Shown: in pieces, positions 56,746 through 64,000 of the stretch
Position numbering within the stretch: the first letter of the stretch is position 1
Layout: each line of letters begins with the position of its first letter
NCBI RefSeq assembly: GCF_021172045.1
Contig: NZ_CP087164.1
Span: forward strand, 2,046,001 to 2,110,000
Direction: 5' to 3'
Source: Capillimicrobium parvum
GTDB lineage: Bacteria > Actinomycetota > Thermoleophilia > Solirubrobacterales > Solirubrobacteraceae
DNA: 64,000 bases
The notes under the pieces: model-generated
What the model saw: the letters and a program-made list of their open reading frames with translations, nothing else
Database searches by the model: none
What the model was told of the DNA's origin: nothing
Position numbers and translations under genes: made by a program

Positions 56746-57930
56746 GTGCGCCGGCTCGTCCTGCTCGTCAGCGCGGTGGTCTTCGTGGACACGATGTTCT
56801 ACGCCGCCGTCGTCCCGCTGCTGCCGCACTACGCCGACGAGCTCGGCCTGTCGAAAGCGGCCGCGGGCCTGCTGAGCGCCGCGTATCCCGCGGGGACGCT
56901 CATCGGCGCGATCCCGGCGGGCCTGGTCGTCGCGCGGGTCGGGGCGCGGCCGACCGTGCTGCTCGGCCTGGGCCTGCTCGCCGGCTCGAGCCTCGTCTTC
57001 GGCTTCGCCAACCACGTCGCGCTGCTCGACGCCGCCCGCTTCGTGCAGGGCATCGGCGGCGCGTGCACGTGGGCGGGCGGCCTGGCCTGGCTCGTCGAGG
57101 CGGCGCCGCCCGCGCGCCGGGGCGCGCTCATCGGCACCGCGCTCGGGGCGGCCATCGGCGGGTCGCTGTTCGGCCCCGTCGTCGGGGCGATCGCCGACCT
57201 CACCAAGCCGGAGATCGTGTTCAGCACCGTCGTCGTGGTGGCCGGCGCGCTCGCCGCGTGGGCCGCGACGACGCCCGCCCCGCCACGCGAGGAGCCGCAG
57301 GGCCTGCGCGACGTCGGCCACGCGCTGCGGCGGCCCGCGCTCCTGGGCGGAATGTGGCTCGTGGTGCTGCCCGCCGCGGGGTTCGGCGCCGTCACCGTCC
57401 TGGGCTCGCTGCGCCTGGACGATCTCGGCGCGGGCGGCGTCGCGGTCGGCGCCACGTTCCTCGTCGCCGCCGGCGTCGAAGCGATCATCAGCCCGATCGT
57501 CGGCCGGGTCTCCGACCGTCGCGGCCGCCTGGTGCCCATCCGCGTCGGCCTGGCCATTGCGCCCATCCCGTTGTGCCTGTTCACCGTGCCGCGTCATGCG
57601 ATCGTCCTCGCGGCGCTGATCGTCGCCACGACCGCCGCCCTCGGCCTGTTCTGGGCGCCCGCCATGGCACTGCTCTCCGACGCCGCGGAGGCGTCCGGCC
57701 TGCGGCAGGGCCTCGCGTTCGGCTTCGTGAACCTGGCGTGGGCGGCCGGGATGGTCGTCGGCTCGGGTGGCGGCGGGGCGCTGGCGAAGGCGACGGGCGA
57801 CGCGGTGCCCCCGGCGCTGGTCGCGGCCGCCTCCGTCGTGACGCTCGCCGCGCTCCTGCGCCGCCGTCAGGCGGAGTCGATGCGCGCGAGCTCCCAGACC
57901 GGTGGCGCGTCGCCGGTCAGGGAGGCCTGA
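56746..57930 (+). CDS. MFS transporter (12 segments)
   Basis: A 394-residue MFS protein of 12 hydrophobic segments. The first helix is LVLLVSAVVFVDTMFYAAVVPLLPHYADELGLSKAAAGLLSAAY, where VPLLPHYA is common in DHA1-type exporters. The loop 2-3 is VVARVGARPTV, and motif C is GGSLFGPVVGAIADL. The second half has ISPIVGRVSDRRGRLVPIRVG. It should export small molecules; the substrate is unknown. The GTG at 56746 follows the tandem duplication. The 3' end overlaps the convergent gamma-glutamylcyclotransferase gene by 64 bases, so antisense interference is possible. Confidence 0.88.
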   Translation: MRRLVLLVSAVVFVDTMFYAAVVPLLPHYADELGLSKAAAGLLSAAYPAGTLIGAIPAGLVVARVGARPTVLLGLGLLAGSSLVFGFANHVALLDAARFVQGIGGACTWAGGLAWLVEAAPPARRGALIGTALGAAIGGSLFGPVVGAIADLTKPEIVFSTVVVVAGALAAWAATTPAPPREEPQGLRDVGHALRRPALLGGMWLVVLPAAGFGAVTVLGSLRLDDLGAGGVAVGATFLVAAGVEAIISPIVGRVSDRRGRLVPIRVGLAIAPIPLCLFTVPRHAIVLAALIVATTAALGLFWAPAMALLSDAAEASGLRQGLAFGFVNLAWAAGMVVGSGGGGALAKATGDAVPPALVAAASVVTLAALLRRRQAESMRASSQTGGASPVREA

Positions 57931-58493
57931 AGCGCCGCGAGCTCGCCCGGCCCGAGTGCGCGCAAGCCGGCCGTCACCTGCTGGAGGTACTCGGCGCTGA
58001 TCACCGCGCGCCCCCGAGCCCGGGCGCGGCGCAGCCGAGCGCGCGCACTCGGCGAGCCGGCGTACGCCCACACCCGTCCGGGCGCGCCGTCGATCTGCGC
58101 CGTCACGTCGCGCCGCACGTAGTTGCGCTCGCGGCGGTCGAGCAGCGCGAGCGCCTCGTCGCCGACCGGCAGGCACACGCCGTTGACGGCCGCGCCGGCC
58201 CGCCGGACGATGTCGAGGAACGTGACGAACACCTCGGGCCGCGTGCCGTCCACGAGGCGGTAGTGCTTGTAGCCCGGCAGGTCGCGCGCATTGTCCATCG
58301 CCACACCCCAGCGCCGCGCGAAGCCGGGCAGCTCGGCGATCCAGCCGCGGGCGGACGGCGTGCGCGAGAGCGGGCCCGCGGCGACCGCCAGCGACCCGTA
58401 GGCGAAGACGAACTGCGGCGTGGACAGGCCGCTGAGGCTAGTGGCCCGTCCCGTAACCACCGACCCGAGATGCGGGCCGTCGATCACCGCCAT
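57867..58493 (-). CDS. Gamma-glutamylcyclotransferase-like protein
   Basis: A 208-residue protein with the GGCT-fold motif QFVFAYGSLAVA (the YGSL signature) near residue 29. It continues WGVAMDNARDLPGYKHYRLVDG, GAAVNGVCLPVGDEALALLDRRERNYVRRDVTAQIDG, where the Glu of RRERNYVR is the likely catalytic base, and VWAYAGSPSARARLRRARA. The C-terminal AVISAEYLQQVTAGLRALGP is normal. Such enzymes cleave gamma-glutamyl amides to 5-oxoproline, or act in related cyclisations. The ATG at 58493 is chosen; an upstream start would add an odd basic tail. The 3' end overlaps the MFS gene on the other strand. Confidence 0.82.
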   Translation of the reverse strand: MAVIDGPHLGSVVTGRATSLSGLSTPQFVFAYGSLAVAAGPLSRTPSARGWIAELPGFARRWGVAMDNARDLPGYKHYRLVDGTRPEVFVTFLDIVRRAGAAVNGVCLPVGDEALALLDRRERNYVRRDVTAQIDGAPGRVWAYAGSPSARARLRRARARGRAVISAEYLQQVTAGLRALGPGELAALQASLTGDAPPVWELARIDSA

Positions 58494-58601
58494 GCGGCGT
58501 TTTCGACCGCTCGAAATCCCAAGGGGATTCCTTCGGGTCTGCGTCCTTGCCTGGCGGCGCCGCCGACCCACCTTTCAGGCCGATAGCTACGAGACGAACC
58601 A

Positions 58602-59657
58602 CTAGGCCGCCGCCGCGCGGTCCGCGGTGCGCTCGGCCGTCGCCGCCCGGACGACCGGGGCGACCTCGGTGCCGAACAGCTCGATCGCCCGCATGATCTT
58701 CGCGTGCGGCAGCGTGCCGACGCTGAGCTGGATGAGGAAGCGGTCGTGCCCGAAGATCTCGTGCTGGTGGAGGATCTTCTCCGCCACCTCCTGCGGGCTG
58801 CCGACGAGGTTGGCGCCGTGCAGCGTCCGGCTCGCGTCGAAGTCCTCGCGCGTCATCGGCGGCCAGCCGCGCTCGCGCCCGATCTGGTCCATCGTGACCT
58901 TGAAGGCGGGGAACGCCTCGTCGGCCGCGCGCTGCGACGTGTCGGCGACGTAGCCGTGGGAGTTGATGCTCAGCGGCAGGCTCCCATGGCCGGCCTGTCC
59001 GGCGGCCCGGCGGTGCAGGTCGGCGAGCGGGGCGAACCGCGCGGGCTCTCCGCCGATGATCGCCAGCGCCATCGGCAGGCCGAGCACGCCGGCCCGGATG
59101 ACCGATTGCGGGTTGCCGCCGACCGCGACCCACAGCGGGATGCGCTCCTGCAGCGGCCGCGGGTACGCGACGGCGTCCTCGAGCGCCGGGCGGTGCGGGC
59201 CGGCCCACGTCACGCGCTCGCGGTCGAGCAGTTCGATGAGCAGGTCGAGCTTGGACGCGAAGAGCTCGTCGTAGTCCTCGAGGTCGAGGCCGAACAGCGG
59301 GAACGACTCGATGAACGAACCGCGCCCGGCCATGATCTCGGCCCGGCCGCCCGACAGGAGGTCGAGCGTCGAGAAGGCCTGGAAGACTCGGACGGGGTCG
59401 TCGGACGAGAGCACGGTGACGGCGCTCGTCAGGCGGATGTCGCGCGTGCGCTCGGCCGCCGCAGCGAGCACGACGGCCGGGGCGGACACGGCGAAGTCCG
59501 GGCGGTGGTGCTCGCCCACGCCGAAGACGTCGAGGCCGACCTGGTCGGCGAGCTCGATCTCCTCGATGAGGTCGCGCAGGCGCTGGTGGGGGGAGACGGT
59601 GCGGCCCGTCGCCGGGTCCGGCGTCATCTCCGCGAAGGTGTAGATCCCGAGTTCCAT
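58602..59657 (-). CDS. LLM-class (luciferase-like) flavin-dependent oxidoreductase
   Basis: A 351-residue TIM-barrel flavoprotein. It opens [18 protein letters not shown], with [58 protein letters not shown], in which GEHH is typical of the family's flavin or substrate site. It has [30 protein letters not shown] and [17 protein letters not shown]. It belongs to the group that uses FMN or F420; which is not visible. Similar proteins are found in alkanesulfonate or N5,N10-methylene-H4MPT-type families. ATG at 59657 is preferred over a GTG three codons upstream. It is divergent from the glycosyltransferases by 73 bases. Confidence 0.9.
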   Translation of the reverse strand: MELGIYTFAEMTPDPATGRTVSPHQRLRDLIEEIELADQVGLDVFGVGEHHRPDFAVSAPAVVLAAAAERTRDIRLTSAVTVLSSDDPVRVFQAFSTLDLLSGGRAEIMAGRGSFIESFPLFGLDLEDYDELFASKLDLLIELLDRERVTWAGPHRPALEDAVAYPRPLQERIPLWVAVGGNPQSVIRAGVLGLPMALAIIGGEPARFAPLADLHRRAAGQAGHGSLPLSINSHGYVADTSQRAADEAFPAFKVTMDQIGRERGWPPMTREDFDASRTLHGANLVGSPQEVAEKILHQHEIFGHDRFLIQLSVGTLPHAKIMRAIELFGTEVAPVVRAATAERTADRAAAA

Positions 59658-59730
59658 GGTCGTCACTCAGTCTAGCAAGTAGTTGCATGCGCAATCACTC
59701 GTCCGGGCATTACAGTGCCCGGTCGCGCCC

Positions 59731-60579
59731 GTGCCGACCGAGCCCCACACCACCGCCGCGCCCCGCGTCGCCATCTGCGCGATCGCCAAGGACGAGGGCC
59801 CGTACATCGCCGAGTGGGCCGCGTACCACCACCTCATCGGCTTCGATCCGATCGTCGTCTACGACCACGAGAGCCGCGACGACACCGCCGCCGTCCTCGA
59901 GCGCCTGCACGCCGCCGGGCTGGCCGAGCGGATCCCCTGGTCGGTGGCGCCCGACGTCAAGCCGCAGCTCGCCGCGCACGCCGACGGGATCGCCCGCCTG
60001 GCGGGCCGCGCCGAGTGGATCGCGTTCATCGACCTCGACGAGCTCCTCGTCTTCGAGCGCCACGACAGCGTCCAGGCGTTCGTCGAGCAGTTCGGCGCCC
60101 TCGGCTCGATCGCCATGAACTGGAAGATGCTCGGCAGCGCCGGCCACGAGCAGCGCACGCCGGGCCTCGTCATCGAGCGCTTCGACCGCTGCGCCGAGCG
60201 CTCGTACCGCGGCAACCGCCAGGTCAAGAGCCTGTCGCGGCTGGACCTCGTCACCGGCTCGGGCCTGCACACGCCGCAGCTGCGCGGCGGGCGCGGCGGC
60301 CAGACGCTGCTCGGCGAGACGCTCGCTCCGGTGGCGGGGGACACGCGCGAGATCAGCCACTCGATCGCGCGGGTCAACCACTACTTCACGCGCTCGCGCG
60401 CGGAATGGGACGAGAAGATGGCGCGCGGCAAGGGCGGCAAGAGCGCGATCGACCCGCGCAAGCAGCGCAACGCGGAGGAGTTCGCGATCCACGACCGCAA
60501 CGAGGAGGCCGAGCTGCAGATCGGCGCCTTCGCGCCGGACGTGCGCGCGCTGCTGGACGACATCGGGCTCGAGGCGTGA
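59731..60579 (+). CDS. Glycosyltransferase family 92/2-like protein
   Basis: A 282-residue protein with an N-terminal GT-A-like fold of the type in Glyco_tranf_2_4/DUF23 proteins. It reads RVAICAIAKDEGPYIAEWAAYHHLIGFDPIVVYDHESRDDTAAVL, then IAFIDLDELLVFERHDS, the DxD-type IDLDE metal site. Further are AMNWKMLGSAGHEQRTPG, KSLSRLDLV and INHYFTRS-like RVNHYFTRSRAEWDEKMARGKG. The expected role is transfer of a sugar to an envelope glycan. It is cytoplasmic or membrane-bound; no helix is clear. The GTG at 59731 is the only reasonable start. The stop overlaps the GTG of the next glycosyltransferase (GTGA), so they are partners. Confidence 0.85.
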   Translation: MPTEPHTTAAPRVAICAIAKDEGPYIAEWAAYHHLIGFDPIVVYDHESRDDTAAVLERLHAAGLAERIPWSVAPDVKPQLAAHADGIARLAGRAEWIAFIDLDELLVFERHDSVQAFVEQFGALGSIAMNWKMLGSAGHEQRTPGLVIERFDRCAERSYRGNRQVKSLSRLDLVTGSGLHTPQLRGGRGGQTLLGETLAPVAGDTREISHSIARVNHYFTRSRAEWDEKMARGKGGKSAIDPRKQRNAEEFAIHDRNEEAELQIGAFAPDVRALLDDIGLEA

Positions 60580-62423
60580 CGCTCGGCGTCGGGATCCTCA
60601 GCCACGAGCGCCGCGCGTCCGTGCTGCGCATCGTCGCGGCGGTGCGCGAGCTCAGCGCCGAGCCCGTCGCGCTGGTCGTCGCCGACGACGGCTCGGGTGA
60701 CGGCACGGCGGAGGCCGGCCGGGCCGAGGGCGTTCGCGTGATCGCCGGCGAGCGCCGCGGGCCCGCGTGGAACCGCAACCGCGCCCTGTGGCACCTCCTG
60801 ACCGCGGGCTGCGAGGCGATCGTGCTGATCGAGGACGACCTCGTCCCGGCGCAGGCCGGCTGGGACCGCGAATGGGCCGATGCCGCCGAGCGCTGGGGCG
60901 TCGTCTCCCACGCGCCCGGAGACCGCGCGCACGTGAGGACCCGCGAGGGTGGGGAGGGGACCGCGAAGGATCCGGTGCGGTCGCCCGAGGAGCCCGCCGG
61001 CGCGCTGGGCGTCAGCCGGGCGGCGCTCGAGGCGGTCGGCTTCTTCGACTCGCGCTTTCGCGGCTACGGCTCGGCGCACGGGGAGTGGGCGGCCCGCGCG
61101 CGGCGGGCGGGGTTCGGCGCGGCGCGCCACGAGCGGGCGCTGCCGCGCAAGACGCGGACGCTGTGCATCGGCGGCGGCCTCGAGCCGCTGGCCGACGACG
61201 GGCGCGGCGGCGACGACGAGGAGCTCGCGGGCAACCGGCGGGTCGCGCGGCGCGTCCGCGGCGGCACGCTGTATCGCGATCCGTGGAGCGGCGACGAGCA
61301 GCGCCGCGCGTTCCTGGCCGAGCAGCGGCTGACCGGGGTGCCGGACGGTGGGCGGGTCCTGCGAGTGCGTGCGGTCGCGGCCGCGCCGTCGTCCGGGGAG
61401 GCGATCGCCCGCACGGAGCTCGTCCTGCTCTCGCTCCAGCCCGGGGTCGCGGATCCGCTCGAGGAGCACGTGCTCCGGCGCACGGCGCCCCGCGAGATCG
61501 ACGCCGCACCCGAGTTCCTCACGCGCGTGTCGGGCGGCCTGGTCGACGGGACCGACCTCCTCGCGCTGAACGAGAGCGCCGGCGAGGTGCTCCTCGACGC
61601 GCCGCCCGCGGCGCCGGTCGAGCTGCGCCCGCTCGGGCTCGCCGCGGGCGCCCGGGGCACCCTGACGCGGCCCGCCGGCCCCACCGCCGATGGCGGCGAA
61701 CGCGCCGTCCTCGCCGGGATCCACGGCCGCCATGCCCCGGGCTCGTTCTGGCTCGAGCTCGTGCCGCGCCTGCTGCTCGCCCGCGAGCGGGGGATCCTCG
61801 GCGACGCGCCCGTCCTCGTGCCCCCGCTGCGCGCCGACGAGCACGCGGCGCTCGAGCTGCTCGGGCTCGGCGGGCTCGACCTGCGCACGCCCGTACCGGA
61901 CACGCTGCACCGCTTCGGCGAGCTGCTGCTGCCCGGTCCCGGCGTCGCGCGCGCCCGTCGCGCCTGCCCGGCGGCGCTGCGCCGCACCCGCGCCGCGCTC
62001 GCGCCGGCCGCCGCGGACGCCGTGCTGCCGCGCCGGCTGTTCGTCGCCCGCCGCGACGCGCTCGCGCGTCGCACGGACGAGGACGCGCTGCTCGAGCTGC
62101 TGTACCGCCACGGGTTCGAGGCCGCCTGGGACGACGAGCTCACGCAGCCCGAGCGCATCCACCACTTCGCCCGCGCCGAGGCGCTGCTCGTGGTGCAGGG
62201 CCCGTGGCTCGACGGCGCGCTGCTCGCTCCCGAGGGCGCGTTCGTGATCGAGCTCGTCGCCGAAGGCGCGACCGCCGGGGAGATCGAGCGCGGCTGGACG
62301 CTGACGAGCGCGCTCGGCCAGCGCCATGCGCAGGTCGTGTGCCGGCGCGCGGCTGCCGGGGCCGCGCCGATCACGATCGACCTCGAGCACCTCGACCGAG
62401 TGCTGCTCACCCTGCTGGGCTGA
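60576..62423 (+). CDS. Fused GT2-GT61 two-domain glycosyltransferase
   Basis: A 615-residue protein with two catalytic domains. Residues 1-230 are GT2-like: TLGVGILSHERRASVLRIVAAV, ALVVADDGSGDGTAEAGRAEG, CEAIVLIEDDLVPAQAGW (metal EDD). Residues 250-360 are a low-complexity linker with beta elements. Residues 385-590 are GT61/DUF563-like: HAPGSFWLELVPRLLLARERGI, RRLFVARRDALARRTDEDALLELLYRHGFEAAWDDELTQPERIHHFARAEALLVVQGPWLDGALLAPEGAFVIELV. The two sugars may be added in turn to the same glycan. It is translationally coupled to the GT92-like gene upstream, and its 3' end overlaps the convergent WYL regulator by 17 bases. Confidence 0.85.
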   Translation: MTLGVGILSHERRASVLRIVAAVRELSAEPVALVVADDGSGDGTAEAGRAEGVRVIAGERRGPAWNRNRALWHLLTAGCEAIVLIEDDLVPAQAGWDREWADAAERWGVVSHAPGDRAHVRTREGGEGTAKDPVRSPEEPAGALGVSRAALEAVGFFDSRFRGYGSAHGEWAARARRAGFGAARHERALPRKTRTLCIGGGLEPLADDGRGGDDEELAGNRRVARRVRGGTLYRDPWSGDEQRRAFLAEQRLTGVPDGGRVLRVRAVAAAPSSGEAIARTELVLLSLQPGVADPLEEHVLRRTAPREIDAAPEFLTRVSGGLVDGTDLLALNESAGEVLLDAPPAAPVELRPLGLAAGARGTLTRPAGPTADGGERAVLAGIHGRHAPGSFWLELVPRLLLARERGILGDAPVLVPPLRADEHAALELLGLGGLDLRTPVPDTLHRFGELLLPGPGVARARRACPAALRRTRAALAPAAADAVLPRRLFVARRDALARRTDEDALLELLYRHGFEAAWDDELTQPERIHHFARAEALLVVQGPWLDGALLAPEGAFVIELVAEGATAGEIERGWTLTSALGQRHAQVVCRRAAAGAAPITIDLEHLDRVLLTLLG

Positions 62424-63387
62424 CCGCGACGCCCGCGTCGATGCGCCCGTGCAGGCCGCGCATCCACGCGGCCAGCTCGGGCGGGCCGTGCAGCTCGAAG
62501 TCGCACTCGAGCAGTGAGATGCCCGCGGCCAGCCACGGCAGCGAGTCGCCGGTCATGCGCATCCGGCAGCGCTCGTCGTCGACCGCCTCGACCGTCCCGC
62601 CGAACGGCCGCACCCGGTCGGCCACCGCCTCCGCAGGCACGTGCAGCGTCACATCGGCCTCGTAGCGCGTCGGGATCGAGCGCAGCGACTGGCGCACGAA
62701 CGCCGCTGCGTCCTCGGCCGGCAGCTCGCGCGGTGCAAAGCGCGCGCCCGAGGTGCGCGGCGCCTCGAGGCGGTCGAGCCGGAACGTCCGCCAGTCGGCC
62801 CGGTGCACGTCCCAGGCGACGAGGTACCACCGCCGCCCGACCGACACGAGCCGGTGCGGCTCGACCGCGCGCGTGGCCGACTCGCCGTCGCGGCGCCGGT
62901 ACTCGAACTGGAGGCGCTCGGCGTCGCGGCACGCCTGCGCGAGGATCGTGAGCGTCTCCGGCTCGATGGTCTCGCGCGGCGCGAATGCCAGGGGTACGGT
63001 CACGGTCTTCAGCGTGTTGACCCGGCGGCGCAGGCGCGCCGGCAGCACCTGCTCGAGCTTGGCCAGTGCGCGCACCGACGTCTCCTCGATGCCGGCGATG
63101 GAGCCTCCGGCGGCCGTGCGCAGGCCGACCGCGATCGCCACGGCCTCGTCGTCGTCGAGCAGCAGCGGCGGCAGGTCCGAGCCGGCCTGGAGGCGGTAGC
63201 CGCCCGCGGCCCCGCGCGTGGCGTCGACCGGATAGCCGAGCTCGCGCAGGCGGTCGATGTCGCGTCGCAGCGTCCGCGGGCTGATCTCGAGCCGGTCCGA
63301 CAGCTCGACGCCGGGCCAGAAACGATGGGTCTGCAGCAGGGTCAGCAGGCGCAGCATGCGCGAGGTCGGATCGGTCACGCCGACCAT
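62407..63387 (-). CDS. WYL-domain transcriptional regulator (YafY/DeoR-like)
   Basis: A 326-residue regulator. The N-terminal HTH_11 reads SRMLRLLTLLQTHRFWPGVELSDRLEISPRTLRRDIDRLRELGYPVDATRGAAGGYRL. The WYL domain lies at about 140-210 (ERLQFEYRRRDGESATRAVEPHRLVSVGRRWYLVAWDVHRADWRTFRLDRLE), with WYLVAWD the signature. A C-terminal WCX region follows (VPAEAVADRVRPFGGTVEAVDDERCRMRMTGDSLPWLAAGISLLECDFELHGPPEL). These regulators often control DNA-damage or phage-defence genes in actinobacteria, but no such gene is next to it. The ATG at 63387 is used. The divergent ABC gene, 33 bases away, may be the target. Confidence 0.9.
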   Translation of the reverse strand: MVGVTDPTSRMLRLLTLLQTHRFWPGVELSDRLEISPRTLRRDIDRLRELGYPVDATRGAAGGYRLQAGSDLPPLLLDDDEAVAIAVGLRTAAGGSIAGIEETSVRALAKLEQVLPARLRRRVNTLKTVTVPLAFAPRETIEPETLTILAQACRDAERLQFEYRRRDGESATRAVEPHRLVSVGRRWYLVAWDVHRADWRTFRLDRLEAPRTSGARFAPRELPAEDAAAFVRQSLRSIPTRYEADVTLHVPAEAVADRVRPFGGTVEAVDDERCRMRMTGDSLPWLAAGISLLECDFELHGPPELAAWMRGLHGRIDAGVAVSPAG

Positions 63388-63420
63388 CGTGCCATCCGAT
63401 GCGGTCAGGATGTGGCCTAA

Positions 63421-64000
63421 ATGCCGGGAATCATCTCCGGCATGCCGACCTCAGCCCTTCTTCAGGCGCCGCCGCTGACCCGCCGGCGGCCGCAGAGCGC
63501 TCGCCCGGCCCCGGCGCCTGCCGGCCCGATCATCCGCGCCCGCGGCCTCACCCGCCACTTCAAGACGCGCGCGGGAGTGGTCGAGGCGGTCCGCGGGCTC
63601 GACCTCGACGTCGCCGAGGGTGAGCTCGTCGCCTTCCTCGGCCCCAACGGTGCGGGCAAGTCGACGAGCCTGCGCATGCTGACGACGCTCCTGCGGCCGA
63701 CGGTCGGCGAGGCGAGGGTCTCCGGTCACGACGTCGTGCGTGAGCCCGACGCGGTGCGACGGCGCATCGGCTACGTGGGCCAGGGCAACGCCGCGGGGCC
63801 GGCCCAGCGCGTCCGCGACGAGCTCGTCACGCAGGGCCGCTGCTTCGGCATCGGCGCGCGCGAGGCGCGCGCTCGCACGGAGGAGCTGCTCGCCGCGCTC
63901 GACCTCGAGCCGCTCGCCGACCGCAAGGCGAGCACGCTGTCGGGCGGTCAGCGCCGCCGGCTCGACGTGGCGATCGGGCTCGTGCAGCGCCCGCCGGTGC
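63421..64000 (+). CDS. ABC transporter ATP-binding protein (DrrA-like), 3' end beyond the window
   Basis: The first 193 residues of a DrrA/CcmA-type ATPase. It reads IIRARGLTRHFKTRAGVVEAVRGLDLDVAEGE, Walker A LGPNGAGKST (near 75), then TLLRPTVGEARVSGHDVVREPDAVRRRIGYVGQGNAAG (the Gln of the Q-loop is in VGQ) and the signature LSGGQRRRLDVAIGLVQRPP just before the edge. The start is an ATG at 63421 (MPGIISGMPTS) or 63442; both precede a basic lead of about 30 residues, longer than in DrrA. It would power export of a drug or lipid with a permease gene expected to the right. The divergent WYL regulator may control it. Confidence 0.88.
   Translation, partial: MPGIISGMPTSALLQAPPLTRRRPQSARPAPAPAGPIIRARGLTRHFKTRAGVVEAVRGLDLDVAEGELVAFLGPNGAGKSTSLRMLTTLLRPTVGEARVSGHDVVREPDAVRRRIGYVGQGNAAGPAQRVRDELVTQGRCFGIGAREARARTEELLAALDLEPLADRKASTLSGGQRRRLDVAIGLVQRPPV

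Overview
The window is very G+C-rich, with dense, mostly co-oriented gene blocks joined by ATGA, GTGA and TGATG start/stop overlaps. Small proteins of the DUF6325, SHOCT and glycine-zipper types, a short Rho-like protein with an RS/acid-rich insertion, a split proton-translocating transhydrogenase and many FAD or PLP enzymes together suggest an actinobacterium, most likely of the Thermoleophilia/Solirubrobacterales type. That placement is inferred from gene content, not from a marker gene. No rRNA, tRNA, intact insertion sequence or CRISPR array was seen.

Left part (1-4.2 kb): a worn accessory zone. It holds the edge of an AAA-type ATPase, a stand-alone receiver domain, a DUF6325 cassette, two small genes each broken by a one-base frame change, a GAP/LysE-like membrane protein, and about 700 bp of decayed sequence with a possible CHAT-like remnant.

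Catabolic block (4.2-19.6 kb): CoA-transferase and acyl-CoA dehydrogenase (divergent LysR); a GAF-Fis regulator facing a coupled HSL-type esterase/lactonase and Baeyer-Villiger monooxygenase; an orphan sugar-type binding lipoprotein; an alpha/beta hydrolase that lacks its nucleophile; a Zn alcohol dehydrogenase with an aldehyde dehydrogenase; a mycofactocin-type SDR; and a VOC protein. In order these could oxidise an alcohol to a ketone, insert oxygen, hydrolyse the ester or lactone, oxidise the released alcohol and pass the acid to beta-oxidation, much as in monoterpene or cyclic-ketone catabolism. The substrate is not visible.

Middle (19.7-34 kb): a D-amino-acid-dehydrogenase-like flavoenzyme with a divergent PucR regulator; a DHA2 efflux pump; a cation/proton antiporter; a MerR-CDF metal operon with a perfect palindromic operator; a deletion remnant of a flavin monooxygenase; a second DUF6325/SHOCT cassette; a class II glutamine amidotransferase; and several tiny membrane proteins.

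Right part (33.4-64 kb): cob(I)alamin adenosyltransferase divergent from a DUF4430 lipoprotein; the pntAA-pntAB-pntB operon; a Tat-type sulfatase; DUF72; a GntR-GMC-GlpD operon; a secreted protein; a Rho paralog that appears to lack key motor residues; a PLP decarboxylase; a response regulator-kinase-SAF operon; an HxlR/MFS pair in which the transporter has an N-terminal tail encoded by seven 30-bp repeats; an EEP phosphodiesterase; a second MFS; gamma-glutamylcyclotransferase; an LLM flavoprotein; two coupled glycosyltransferases (one a GT2-GT61 fusion); a WYL regulator; and the start of a DrrA-like ABC ATPase that runs off the edge.
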